A DNA stretch of 64,000 nt, taken from NCBI RefSeq assembly GCF_900107855.1, contig NZ_FNRJ01000008.1, positions 62,001 through 126,000 on the forward strand, given 5' to 3'. This DNA is from Marinobacterium iners DSM 11526 (lineage in GTDB: Bacteria > Pseudomonadota > Gammaproteobacteria > Pseudomonadales > Balneatricaceae). Numbering within the stretch: the first letter of the stretch is position 1; the number at the start of each line of letters is the position of its first letter. Made by a program: the position numbers and the translations under genes. The notes beneath the pieces were generated by a model. That model was not told the DNA's origin. It saw only the letters and a list, made by a program, of their open reading frames with translations, and made no database searches. Shown here piece by piece: positions 16,717 through 26,476 of this stretch.

Positions 16717-19700
16717 TTAGGTGCGAACTTGCCAGGTATTCGCGATTGTTGCCTGTATCTGTTGTTCCTCTGCAGCCGTCAGCACAATTTCCCCATCAAC
16801 CGGTGCACCGAAAGCTGCCATGGCGGACACCAATTGTTCGATCTGTGTGGCAGAGATTACAGCATCGTCGGTCCGAATACTGTCCAGCTGCTGGGTGGAG
16901 CCACTATACCAACCCTGTACCCTGACCTGGTCACTGCTGTTGCGGAAGTCCGCAAGCAGATCATCTCCATCGCGGGAAAACCAGAGATCGGATTCGTCGA
17001 TACCATCCGCGAGCTGCAGCGTATCGGCATCACCACCGCTGGACTGATTGTTGATACTGTCCTGACCATCACCTGTTGAGTAGTAATAGGTATCAGAACC
17101 TTCTCCACCCATCAGGTAGTCATTCCCCTGATTGCCCTGCAACCAGTCATCACCTGCTCCACCATCGATCAGATCAGCATCGGAGGAAGCAATAATGATA
17201 TCACCATCGGCCGTTCCACTGACCTGGGTACCAAAGTTCCGCTCATCCGGCATGCCCTGATAATCGGGTGACCCTGCGCTGTCCGGATTGTTCAGACCAA
17301 ATACGCTGAAAAACTGATCGGATGTAATTTCGCCGCCGGAGGCAAACTCCACTCGGTCGATAGCAGCATCTCCGCCCAAGAAGAAGCTCTTCAAAGTAAC
17401 AGCATCATTACTACCGCTGACGCGCAGAATCAAGTCATCACCGGATCTCATCAGACCACTGGATACCTGGCCAAAGTCGATATCTTCGAAGCGAAGTACG
17501 TCGATACCGCCTCCAGTATTATCGATGGTGTCCCCCCCATCTCCTGAATAGAACAGGTAGGTATCGTTACCTCGACCACCGAGCAGTGTATCGGAGCCCT
17601 CATTTCCACTGAGGGTGTCATCCCCGTTCCCGCCGGAAAGCAGATCATCGCCCTCACTGCCGGCAAGCTGGTCATTTCCATTAAAGCCGGAGATCAGATC
17701 CGAACCGGAAGTTCCACTCAGGGTACTGTCGTCTCCGACGGTTCCCTCTATGAACTGATCGTAACCGGTACTTCCCCCGGGTGCGGACAGCCCAAATGCA
17801 CCGAAGATCTGATCCGAAGTCAGTGAGCCGCCGGATTCGAACTCGATGGTCTCGATTATCGCATTGCCATCAACGAAGTAGTCCTTCAGGGTCACTTGCC
17901 CGGATGCACCACCCTCTACCTGAAGGATCAGGTCATTACCCGACTTCATCAGACCGGAGGCAACCTGGTTGAAGGTGATACCTGCGGAAAATAGCAAAGT
18001 ATCAGTCCCACTGGAGTCGCTCAAGGTGACCTCGCCAGAGGTGAATATGTAAGTATCGTCACCTTTGCCCCCCAACAATCGATCATCCCCCCCATTACCG
18101 ATCAGAGTGTCGTTTCCTGCACCACCAACCAGAATATCTGCAGAAGCCGTACCGTTGATGATATCGTCTCCACCCAATTCAGCCACAGGATCTTCGCCAG
18201 TACCGGTTTCTCCCCCGGCATCATTACCCGGCTCACTACCATCTCCCCCTTCTCCGTCCTCAGGCACTTCAGCTGTCGGAAGATCTGTCAACATGGAGGC
18301 TATCTCACTGGCCATGATGGAGTAACCGCCATCGGTTGGTTGCACATAGCTAATTGAATAATCCCCGCCAAGAAAGTGGTTGATGACCCGCACCTGTTGT
18401 TCCAAATCGCCATCGACTAGAATCACCAGATCATCACCATCCTGATGGTAGCTAAGGCGGCTACGATCCAAGCCATCAAGGAAGAATATGCCATCACTAC
18501 CGCCGCCAGTATTATCGATGGTATCCACTCCCTGACCCGCCGAGTAGTAGTAACGGTCATCGCCTTCCCCACCCTGCAGTTCATCATTACCATCCTCGCC
18601 AGCCAAAATATCGTTCCCGGCGCCACCGATCAGTTGGTCGTTGCCCGAACCACTGCCGGTGCCATTACCCCCGTATAGCTGGTCGGACCCGTTACCGCCC
18701 TCTATGCGGTCATCCCCCGTCATGCCGAATAGCGTGTCATTGCCTGCCAGCCCCTGAATCAGGTCGCTGCCGGAGCTGCCTGCCAACTGCTCCCCGGAGT
18801 CAGTACCGCTGATCACCGCATCGTAGTCACCACCGGTTTCCCCGGCCGACACGCGCTGATCGATCTGAGTGGTATTGATCATGTAACCACCGTCCGGTTG
18901 CACCCAGTCGATGGCACTCTCTCCACCCTGAAAATGGTTCAGAACACGGACGCTACCCTCGGAACCATCATCTATAAGGATCAGCAGGTCATCTCCAGCA
19001 CGGGTAAAATGCAAACGATCTTCACTGATACCCGAGCCAAAAAACACCCCATCATTACCACCATCAGAGGTATCGATGACATCATGCCCATCGCCTCCAA
19101 AATAAACATACTTATCATCACCAGCACCACCAGACAGCTGATCGTTACCGATACCACCACTCAGCTGGTCACTACCATCACCGCCAAGCAGAGTGTCGTT
19201 ACCGGCTCCCGCATCAAAGTAATCGGCTCCGGAACCGCCATCCAGCAGATCATCGCCACTACCGCCAAACAGGCTGTCATCATCGGCGCCACCATAAAGA
19301 TAATCGGCACCCTCTCCACCTTGCAGACTATCATCACCTGCATCGCCTTCCAGCGTGTCATCACCGGCACGGCCTACAAGATTATCAGCCCCTTCGCCGC
19401 CGATCAGATGGTCGTTCCCCTCCTCTCCATCCAGATAATCATCCCCGGCTTCACCGTAGATCAAGTCATCACCGGTCCGACCCCAAACTTGGTCGTTGCC
19501 ATCCCCGGCATGAATCTCTTCGTTCAGATCCCGATAACCGAGCAGGGTATCGTCGCTTGTCGTGCCCCGTGTGACAGAAGCCTCTTCAATTTCCAGATCC
19601 GAAAGTTCGCTACTATCATCAAAGAGGAAGCGATTGATCTTGAAGTGGTCGGTAGGCTCGGCGAACCATTTTTTAACCAGAATACTATCGGTGCCATTGG

Positions 19701-22700
19701 AGTGCTCGATACTCAGATCATCGCCATGGCGGATAAAGCTCAGATCGGTCGCAACTATTCCCGCACCAAACACCAGAGTATCGGTAGAGGGATCGATATT
19801 GCTGAATGCTCCATCGATATGGGTTTCAATCAGTGTGTCTTGGCCATCGCCGAGACTGAACAGATAGGTATCATCACCATAGGAGCCATAGAGAGTATCT
19901 GCACCGGTACCACCGGCCAGAGTATTAGCGGTGAGTGCCCAGGGGTCACTGTAGGCAACCAAGGTATCCTCTCCGGCACCGCCGAGCAGTGTATCGGAAC
20001 CCTGGCCATAGAGCTGGTCGTTGCCGTCTCCGCCTGACAATGTTCCCTGGCCTTCCAGATAATCGTTGCCTGCATCGCCGGAGAGCTGACCTACACCGTA
20101 CAGCTGGTCATTACCGTCCCCTCCAGAGAGCCGATTATCGTTACCACCTTCGGCATACAGCAGATCATTACCATCTTCACCGTACAACTGGTCATTACCG
20201 CTGCCACCATAAAGGCTGTCGTCATCCTGACCGCCGAACAGTTGATCGTCCCCTTCGCCCCCATAGAGGGCATCATTGCCGGTGTCGCCGAACAACTGAT
20301 CGGTGTCGCTTCCACCTTGAAGCAAATCTGCGCCTTCACCTCCCGAGAGCAGATCTTCTCCTTGTTCACCATATAGCTGATCATCACCGGCATCACCATT
20401 GAGCTGGTCATCTCCCTGGCCGCCATAAAGCGCGTCATTCCCCGCACCACCCGATACCGTATCGGCACCCGCTGCTGCATACACAACGTCCGAACCGTCC
20501 TGAGCATGGATCACTTCGTCGGTATCAAACCCATTGATCTCGTCATCCAGATCGCTGCCCACCACTGCCTGAGCCACCAGATCAGCGAAGCTCCAGACAA
20601 CACCATCGGAGAAACGAACCTCCTCAATACTCGAGGCCACTGCTGCAGAGTCACTGCCGTCATACTGGTTTTGAATGGTCAGCCAATCATCACTGCCAGG
20701 AATGAAGAGAAGAAGATCATCGCCGACACGGCGTACACGCAGTTCTGTTGAGGCTATATCGGTAAGCTCAATGGTATCCTCACCGGAGGCGTCGATAATG
20801 ACATCTGCACCATCACCGCGGCTAAAGAGAAAGGTATCGTTACCCGAACCACCATTGATAGTATCGGCTCCGGTGCCACCGGAGAGCTGGTCGTGCCCGT
20901 CTTCCCCTTCAATGAGGTCGTTATTCGCCCCCCCAAAAAGCCGGTCATCACCACTGCCTCCGTAAAGCACATCGTTACCATCACCTCCAGAGACAATATC
21001 CCGCCCCCCAAAAGCACTAACCCAGTCATTTCCGTTGCCCGTCTCAATAACGTCATCGCCAGAGTAGGCCCGAATCACATCATCAGCCTCAGTGCCAGCC
21101 AAGGTGAGCAGGTATAATTGAGAAGCATCAATCAGCCTCTCCAGACCGGCAGTGTTCCTCACCCGAATACCTGAAATGGCAACTTCATCCTTGAACAGAG
21201 ATGACAGTGACACTTTGTCATCCGGGCTGTCAGGGAAGGTAACTTCAAGATCCACCCCATTTCGGCGAAATACCAAGTTATCCAAGGGTAGATCGGACAG
21301 GTATATAGTCACTACATTCTCGTAGCTATCATGAATGAAGTCTTGGCCGTCACCGCGTGCAAATCTGTATTTATTAGTGCCAGAACCTCCATCAAGTGTA
21401 TCGTCTCCCAGGCTCCCTTGCAGAAAATCATCACCGGCACCACCGATCAGACGGTCATTGCCAGCTCCTCCATACAGGGAATCCTGTCCACTCCCCCCTT
21501 CCAGATAGTCACTCCCTTCGCCTCCGGTGAGTGTGTCATTGCCTCCCTCGGCGATAAGGCGGTCATCACCCTCACCACCGTCCAACACGTCATCACCCTC
21601 ACCGCCATAGAGAGTATCTTTCCCCTCGCCGCCAGAGATTAGATCGTTGCCATCACCACCCCGAAGGGTATCCTGGCCTTCGCCACCATCGAGTTCATCG
21701 TTACCGCCGTGCCCACTTATCTGGTCATCACCCCCTAATCCTGACAAAATATCGTTTGACGCATACCCCTCGATCACATCATCGTCGGCACTTGCCTGCA
21801 GCACCATGGCTTTCACATCATTGATGCCCCAGACTGAGCCATCCTGAAAGTGGATCTCATCGATGGCCGTTCCATCACCTGCTTCACCGCTAAAGTAATC
21901 GACAATGCGGATGCTATCGACAGAGGAAGTCTGAAGCAGCAGATCCATATTTACTCGGTTAACGGCAACGGACCCAACCTCGATACCGGCTCCAAACTCG
22001 ATGACATCTATCTTGCTTTCGGAGTCCCCGGCGGCGTTATCAATAACATCCTTGCCATGACCCATATCGAACAGATAAGTATCACTTCCCCGTCCGCCTA
22101 TAAGCCGATCATTTCCATCGTCTCCCGATAGATGGTCATCTCCATCATCCCCCATCAGCACATCGTCACCGATGCCACCGGATAGCCAATCATCCCCGGC
22201 AAGGCCATGAACCTTATCGTCCCCGCCAAGAGCATCAATGCTATCACCGGCTGCCGTCCCAAATATCAGATCATCATTTCCGGTAATCGATGATTCGGTC
22301 AGCAACGTCAGTATTTGCGCCTCATTAAGGCTGGTACCGTCTGCAAAGCGGATTGTCTCTATTGCACCAAAATCAACCGTTCCGTCGAAATCGAAAAAGT
22401 TGTCTATGCGCAGAGAACCGGCTTCAACACCATTTTCATCCCTGACAGTAATCCAGACCGTTGTGGTGTTACGCGAGAATGAAAGTCTCTCCTGAGTAAC
22501 CCCTTCTCCAAAAACAATCTGGTCCAGCCCTCCACGGTCAAGAATCGTATCTGCACCCTGGCCTGCAGTGAAAAAATAACTGTCATTCCCTGCTGAACCA
22601 TACAGCCGATCATCTCCAGACATACCATAAAAAACAGATCCATCATGACTGCCATACAGTATGTCGTCATCCCCGCTCCCAATTCTTGTAGAAAAATCGA

Positions 22701-25680
22701 AGAACGGAGCCAAATCAGGATCTGAAGAGGTGATAAATTGAAACGCATTATCACGCTGACCACGATAGTCAGGTGAGTAAGTTCCCAGATCAGTCAATAC
22801 AGCTATGATGCCTTCAACCCGATCGGGATAACCTTCGGATAACAATGTGCTTAATATGCCATGCAGCTCATCCCAATCGACTTCAATTCCATGAGCATCT
22901 GAGCCAAATGCCGACTTGATAATATCCAGCTCTCCGGCATATTCAGTTTGTGCAAGTATCTGAGCTGCAGTAAAACGCTTGAATTCAAGATACTCTGCAA
23001 TAAGCAAAGGCGCAGCCTGGCCATGAGGATTGGGATCACGCTCTCCCCAACACCAGGTTCCCAGGTAGGAATGACCCACCAGGTTTTCCAATGTGACGAG
23101 TTGTCGGGCATCCATCACATGCCCATAAACCTTGCTCGGATCACGGCTGTATGGGTCAACGCTATCTGCTCCGGCCCATCGGTAAATAAGGCCATCAAGC
23201 AGAGTGTCACGGGTAGCGGGGTCGGTTGCTTCAACATACTGATTCAATAACGAAACCAGTTCGGTATCATGAACCATCGCCTGCCAGAGATCCTGCACCT
23301 TGCCAAAACCTTTGGCATTCGCCAGCGATACCACCTCCGGAGTCAGCTCTACGTCACCACTATTCATACGGCGGGCAGAATCTATCTTGAACCAGACATC
23401 CGCCGCCGTGGAGGCTGTGCCATCACTGAGCATCACGGTGGATACCTGGCGGTGGGCATGACCATTGTCATCAATATAATCCGACGCAGCGTATTCGGTG
23501 CTGACTGAAACCACGCCGGCATCAGCCAAACTCTGAAACTCTCCGCTGTCACTGACGCCGTTGCCGTTCAAGTCGCGCCATACCTGAAGGTTCTCATAAG
23601 AGGCATCTTGTGAATCGACAATACCATCGCCATTGTCATCGTATTCCGCCAACGCCCGAAAACCATTCTCCGCAGTATCGCCATTATCGAGAGTGCTGTA
23701 GTTGCCAAATAGCTCCGTGCCGTTACTGATACGTCCGTTTCCATCACGATCATGAACCAGCAAGCCATCATCAGGGCTGACCCAACCGGTCATTTCACTT
23801 AGGCCGTCAGCATCCAGATCAAAATAGCTTGAACCGACCTCAAGCGTCTCAATACCATCGCCATCCAGATCTATAACGATGGGAGAGGTACGGTTTTCCG
23901 CATCGTCAATAACCGGCGTTTCGTCCTCGTCCTCTTCCTCCTCTTCGGTCAATACAATTCGCAGAGACACTTGCTCTTTACTGTAGTTTTGAATCTCTAA
24001 ACTGCCGTTAACCGTCAGCGTCGAACCATTCAATACATAGGTATTACCACCACCGTAGTAGGTGTCTTCAGGATCGTTTTCTGTACGCGATCCTCCGGTA
24101 AGCAACCGGTTGTTAAAGAGAACCTGCCCCTTTCCATCGGCATCATTGACAATTTCCTGGGCATCAACATAGTAAGTATCGAACCCTGCGCCTCCTTTCA
24201 GCGTATCCTGACCAGAACCACCGCGCAGGACATCGTTGCCAGCTCCACCATCCAACAGGTCATCACCCTCACCACCTTCGAGATGGTCGCGACCGCCTTC
24301 ACCGTAGAGTTCATCATTATCGCCCTCCCCATACAGAACGTCGTTATCCGAACCACCATAGAGGACATCATCACCCTCACCTCCAGTGAGGTAGTCGTCG
24401 TTATCACCTCCATACAGGGTGTCATCCCCTAGATAGCCAAGGATGTCATCATTTCCCGCTTCCCCATTCAGGGTATTATTACCGTCGTTTCCAAATATAT
24501 AATTATCAAGGCTATTGCCCGTGCCATCTATATGGTCAGTTTCTGTCAGTATGAGGGATTCTAAATTTTCTGTAAGTGAGTAAGTTATGGAAGACTCTAC
24601 CCGATCATCTCCTTCATTTTCATATTCGATGACTTCATCATTTTCATCATCAACGATATATGTATCGTCTCCGGTACCGCCATACATTTGATCGGCACCA
24701 CTCTTACCATCGAGAGTATCGTTTCCTGCTCCACCGTAAAGTTCGTCACTTACCGATAGACCAATACCATATAAAACATCATTACCAGAACCAGCAATGA
24801 TGGAAACACCATTATACGGAATAACTTCCGTTATATTAAAATAATCTACTGGATCAATCACCCCATCGTTATTGACATCTTTGCCATCATATATAACATA
24901 CTTTCCATTATTATCTTCAAATGTGATAATTTCATTTGATATTAAACTTGATAACACGCTACCGAATAATAAAAGAAAATATTCTCTATTAATCGCCAGA
25001 TTAGCAATATTTAATTTTTCTTGATTTTCAGCCTGATTGTTTAGACTTTCAAGTATTTTCCAGTCACTGCTAATATAATTTTTTTTAGAAACTGATCCGA
25101 TAAACTTTATTGGAACCTGCCTTCCTATTCCAGATGGGTCTATTTCGTCTTCCGTTAAATAGTTAGTTACATCTGCTAAAATCCCATCACCATCGTAATC
25201 GAAGTTATCATCATCAGGTTCAACACATATATTTCTAGCTTCCCTAGTACCATCGGAATTAACGATAAATAGTGCATCATCATTAATCAAGTATCTTCCA
25301 CTGCCGAATACATATGCTCGCTCAGCATAGTCTGAATCATATATTCCTTGATAATATTGTTTTACTGAAACATATTGATTGTTCAAGTTTATATTATAAT
25401 AACCAAGTATATCAGCCTTTGTATATATACCTGGAGGTAAAACGCTTGCGCCTTTATAAAAAGCATCATCACCTTCAAGAAATTTTCTTACATATCTAAA
25501 ACGCTCTACACCAACAAATCGTCCACCTCCAGTTGTCATGAATTCATCCATACCAACAGTCAATTCCGTCCCCAGCTCATCCCTAAGACGAATAAGCTGC
25601 TCATCCTTTAAGTCTAAAGGAGGTGAATTCTGATTAAATAAATATCTCGAAACGACTTGCTCTATTGTTGGCATACTCAT
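16717..25680 (-). CDS. Giant RTX calcium-binding protein, type I secretion substrate
   Basis: A 2987-aa secreted protein, last gene of the type I secretion operon. The ATG at 25680 follows AGGAG. Residues 1 to about 290 are unique and have no RTX repeats. RTX nonapeptides (GGxGxDxLx) then begin and recur in blocks to about residue 2900, mixed with beta-roll-capping segments of the type LxIxxFxxG...IEEIRFxDG. Residues 600-735 form an EF-hand-rich module (DLDGDGIE, DRDGNGRIS, DDNGDGIVD, DLNGNGVSD), followed by a helical segment at about 770-960. There is no signal peptide; the end (LTAAEEQQIQATIAN...) fits an uncleaved C-terminal secretion signal. I see no protease, lipase or adenylate cyclase motif. 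The first 1.2 kb of the gene is much richer in AT than the rest. Adhesin, S-layer-like or toxin roles are all possible. Confidence 0.92.
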   Translation of the reverse strand: MSMPTIEQVVSRYLFNQNSPPLDLKDEQLIRLRDELGTELTVGMDEFMTTGGGRFVGVERFRYVRKFLEGDDAFYKGASVLPPGIYTKADILGYYNINLNNQYVSVKQYYQGIYDSDYAERAYVFGSGRYLINDDALFIVNSDGTREARNICVEPDDDNFDYDGDGILADVTNYLTEDEIDPSGIGRQVPIKFIGSVSKKNYISSDWKILESLNNQAENQEKLNIANLAINREYFLLLFGSVLSSLISNEIITFEDNNGKYVIYDGKDVNNDGVIDPVDYFNITEVIPYNGVSIIAGSGNDVLYGIGLSVSDELYGGAGNDTLDGKSGADQMYGGTGDDTYIVDDENDEVIEYENEGDDRVESSITYSLTENLESLILTETDHIDGTGNSLDNYIFGNDGNNTLNGEAGNDDILGYLGDDTLYGGDNDDYLTGGEGDDVLYGGSDNDVLYGEGDNDELYGEGGRDHLEGGEGDDLLDGGAGNDVLRGGSGQDTLKGGAGFDTYYVDAQEIVNDADGKGQVLFNNRLLTGGSRTENDPEDTYYGGGNTYVLNGSTLTVNGSLEIQNYSKEQVSLRIVLTEEEEEDEDETPVIDDAENRTSPIVIDLDGDGIETLEVGSSYFDLDADGLSEMTGWVSPDDGLLVHDRDGNGRISNGTELFGNYSTLDNGDTAENGFRALAEYDDNGDGIVDSQDASYENLQVWRDLNGNGVSDSGEFQSLADAGVVSVSTEYAASDYIDDNGHAHRQVSTVMLSDGTASTAADVWFKIDSARRMNSGDVELTPEVVSLANAKGFGKVQDLWQAMVHDTELVSLLNQYVEATDPATRDTLLDGLIYRWAGADSVDPYSRDPSKVYGHVMDARQLVTLENLVGHSYLGTWCWGERDPNPHGQAAPLLIAEYLEFKRFTAAQILAQTEYAGELDIIKSAFGSDAHGIEVDWDELHGILSTLLSEGYPDRVEGIIAVLTDLGTYSPDYRGQRDNAFQFITSSDPDLAPFFDFSTRIGSGDDDILYGSHDGSVFYGMSGDDRLYGSAGNDSYFFTAGQGADTILDRGGLDQIVFGEGVTQERLSFSRNTTTVWITVRDENGVEAGSLRIDNFFDFDGTVDFGAIETIRFADGTSLNEAQILTLLTESSITGNDDLIFGTAAGDSIDALGGDDKVHGLAGDDWLSGGIGDDVLMGDDGDDHLSGDDGNDRLIGGRGSDTYLFDMGHGKDVIDNAAGDSESKIDVIEFGAGIEVGSVAVNRVNMDLLLQTSSVDSIRIVDYFSGEAGDGTAIDEIHFQDGSVWGINDVKAMVLQASADDDVIEGYASNDILSGLGGDDQISGHGGNDELDGGEGQDTLRGGDGNDLISGGEGKDTLYGGEGDDVLDGGEGDDRLIAEGGNDTLTGGEGSDYLEGGSGQDSLYGGAGNDRLIGGAGDDFLQGSLGDDTLDGGSGTNKYRFARGDGQDFIHDSYENVVTIYLSDLPLDNLVFRRNGVDLEVTFPDSPDDKVSLSSLFKDEVAISGIRVRNTAGLERLIDASQLYLLTLAGTEADDVIRAYSGDDVIETGNGNDWVSAFGGRDIVSGGDGNDVLYGGSGDDRLFGGANNDLIEGEDGHDQLSGGTGADTINGGSGNDTFLFSRGDGADVIIDASGEDTIELTDIASTELRVRRVGDDLLLFIPGSDDWLTIQNQYDGSDSAAVASSIEEVRFSDGVVWSFADLVAQAVVGSDLDDEINGFDTDEVIHAQDGSDVVYAAAGADTVSGGAGNDALYGGQGDDQLNGDAGDDQLYGEQGEDLLSGGEGADLLQGGSDTDQLFGDTGNDALYGGEGDDQLFGGQDDDSLYGGSGNDQLYGEDGNDLLYAEGGNDNRLSGGDGNDQLYGVGQLSGDAGNDYLEGQGTLSGGDGNDQLYGQGSDTLLGGAGEDTLVAYSDPWALTANTLAGGTGADTLYGSYGDDTYLFSLGDGQDTLIETHIDGAFSNIDPSTDTLVFGAGIVATDLSFIRHGDDLSIEHSNGTDSILVKKWFAEPTDHFKINRFLFDDSSELSDLEIEEASVTRGTTSDDTLLGYRDLNEEIHAGDGNDQVWGRTGDDLIYGEAGDDYLDGEEGNDHLIGGEGADNLVGRAGDDTLEGDAGDDSLQGGEGADYLYGGADDDSLFGGSGDDLLDGGSGADYFDAGAGNDTLLGGDGSDQLSGGIGNDQLSGGAGDDKYVYFGGDGHDVIDTSDGGNDGVFFGSGISEDRLHFTRAGDDLLILIDDGSEGSVRVLNHFQGGESAIDWVQPDGGYMINTTQIDQRVSAGETGGDYDAVISGTDSGEQLAGSSGSDLIQGLAGNDTLFGMTGDDRIEGGNGSDQLYGGNGTGSGSGNDQLIGGAGNDILAGEDGNDELQGGEGDDRYYYSAGQGVDTIDNTGGGSDGIFFLDGLDRSRLSYHQDGDDLVILVDGDLEQQVRVINHFLGGDYSISYVQPTDGGYSIMASEIASMLTDLPTAEVPEDGEGGDGSEPGNDAGGETGTGEDPVAELGGDDIINGTASADILVGGAGNDTLIGNGGDDRLLGGKGDDTYIFTSGEVTLSDSSGTDTLLFSAGITFNQVASGLMKSGNDLILQVEGGASGQVTLKDYFVDGNAIIETIEFESGGSLTSDQIFGAFGLSAPGGSTGYDQFIEGTVGDDSTLSGTSGSDLISGFNGNDQLAGSEGDDLLSGGNGDDTLSGNEGSDTLLGGRGNDTYLFYSGDGGDTIDNTGGGIDVLRFEDIDFGQVSSGLMRSGDDLILRVSGSNDAVTLKSFFLGGDAAIDRVEFASGGEITSDQFFSVFGLNNPDSAGSPDYQGMPDERNFGTQVSGTADGDIIIASSDADLIDGGAGDDWLQGNQGNDYLMGGEGSDTYYYSTGDGQDSINNQSSGGDADTLQLADGIDESDLWFSRDGDDLLADFRNSSDQVRVQGWYSGSTQQLDSIRTDDAVISATQIEQLVSAMAAFGAPVDGEIVLTAAEEQQIQATIANTWQVRT
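16950..24810 (-). repeat. RTX nonapeptide-coding repeat array
   Basis: Many imperfect 27-base units, coding for GG-x-G-x-D-x-L-x, fill most of this interval in several blocks separated by non-repeat spacers. Dense runs lie near 24200-24450, 21400-21800, 20000-20500 and 19100-19500 (minus strand). On the plus strand they read as recurring ATCACC, TCGTTACC and CCACC strings. Calcium binding to such repeats folds them into beta-rolls outside the cell. Confidence 0.9.
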
Positions 25681-25690
25681 AAAAAGGCTC

Positions 25691-26476
25691 CTATATTCTA
25701 TTAATCTCTTCCGTGTTCATACCATTATCAGTACTTCTGGTCAGTATTTCACCGCAGTTCGAGACAGTTGCTGTGATACGATTTCCATAGGAAATGTTAT
25801 TTTCAATCCATTTCTTTGATTGATCATAAGCACTGCTTTTCATATGCATATAATCTATCTCAGACTGTCCATATCTTTTATTATCACAACAATCTATGTG
25901 AACAACAGTTAATTTAATACTAAAGAAATTATTACCATACCCATTAAGGCGTTGAAATATAGTTGGGGAAAACCTGTCCTCATCTATTAAAAATGAATCA
26001 ACTTTTCTTATATCGCTTTCAAAATAAGCAGTGCTATTTCCATAGCTGGACTCCCTATCATTCCTAGTGCCATAATGAACCAAAGTTAATTTAAACTGTG
26101 GATAAACAAAATCCAAATATGAATTTTCCATGGAGATATTTTCTATATTGAAATTTTTCTCAAATGACATACCATTATTAAATGATTTATTTATCACATC
26201 AATAAAATCAATATCATCATATCCAGGTATGATACCTATTATAGAGCCATGACCAGGGTATACTTTCTCCCACTCTATAAAATTTTTTATATTCATACGT
26301 ATTAAATTAATTATAAATCTTTCCTTTAGCTCATCATCATTCAAAATTCGACCTTCAGATATACATACTCCATAATCATTTATTTTTATCATGGAATATA
26401 AAAGCAACAAAGTGCATGAAATAAAAACAAAAAATATCATACGTATTAATTTAATTTTTCTTTTATAGATCATCAT
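25691..26476 (-). CDS. Unknown 261-aa membrane-anchored protein in the T1SS operon
   Basis: I do not recognise a family. One hydrophobic stretch near the N-terminus (IFFVFISCTLLLLYSMI, about residues 14-30) follows a Lys/Arg-rich start (MMIYKRKIKLIR), so a single inner-membrane anchor with about 230 residues in the periplasm is expected. The rest is rich in Asn, Ile, Asp, Ser and Tyr, with two adjacent Cys (HIDCCDNK) and a later Cys. The ATG overlaps the HlyD-like gene stop and the stop lies ten bases before the RTX gene. The gene is markedly AT-rich compared with HlyD/HlyB and most of the RTX gene, like the RTX N-terminal region next to it. It is not HlyC-like. A partner or immunity role for the RTX N-terminus is speculation. 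Confidence 0.75.
   Translation of the reverse strand: MMIYKRKIKLIRMIFFVFISCTLLLLYSMIKINDYGVCISEGRILNDDELKERFIINLIRMNIKNFIEWEKVYPGHGSIIGIIPGYDDIDFIDVINKSFNNGMSFEKNFNIENISMENSYLDFVYPQFKLTLVHYGTRNDRESSYGNSTAYFESDIRKVDSFLIDEDRFSPTIFQRLNGYGNNFFSIKLTVVHIDCCDNKRYGQSEIDYMHMKSSAYDQSKKWIENNISYGNRITATVSNCGEILTRSTDNGMNTEEINRI

Noticed and set aside
18898-20037. 379-aa plus-strand open frame opposite the RTX gene
   Set aside because: It is the antisense reading of RTX repeats; its repetitive Ile/Thr-rich sequence follows from the nonapeptide codons.
19000-24400. Regular short repeats that might suggest a CRISPR array or satellite DNA
   Set aside because: Units are about 27 bases, imperfect and in frame, and encode GGxGxDxLx; there are no constant repeats with unique spacers.
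25691-26476. The 261-aa gene as a HlyC-type RTX acyltransferase
   Set aside because: Too long, has a membrane anchor and lacks the conserved His/Asp pattern of toxin acyltransferases.
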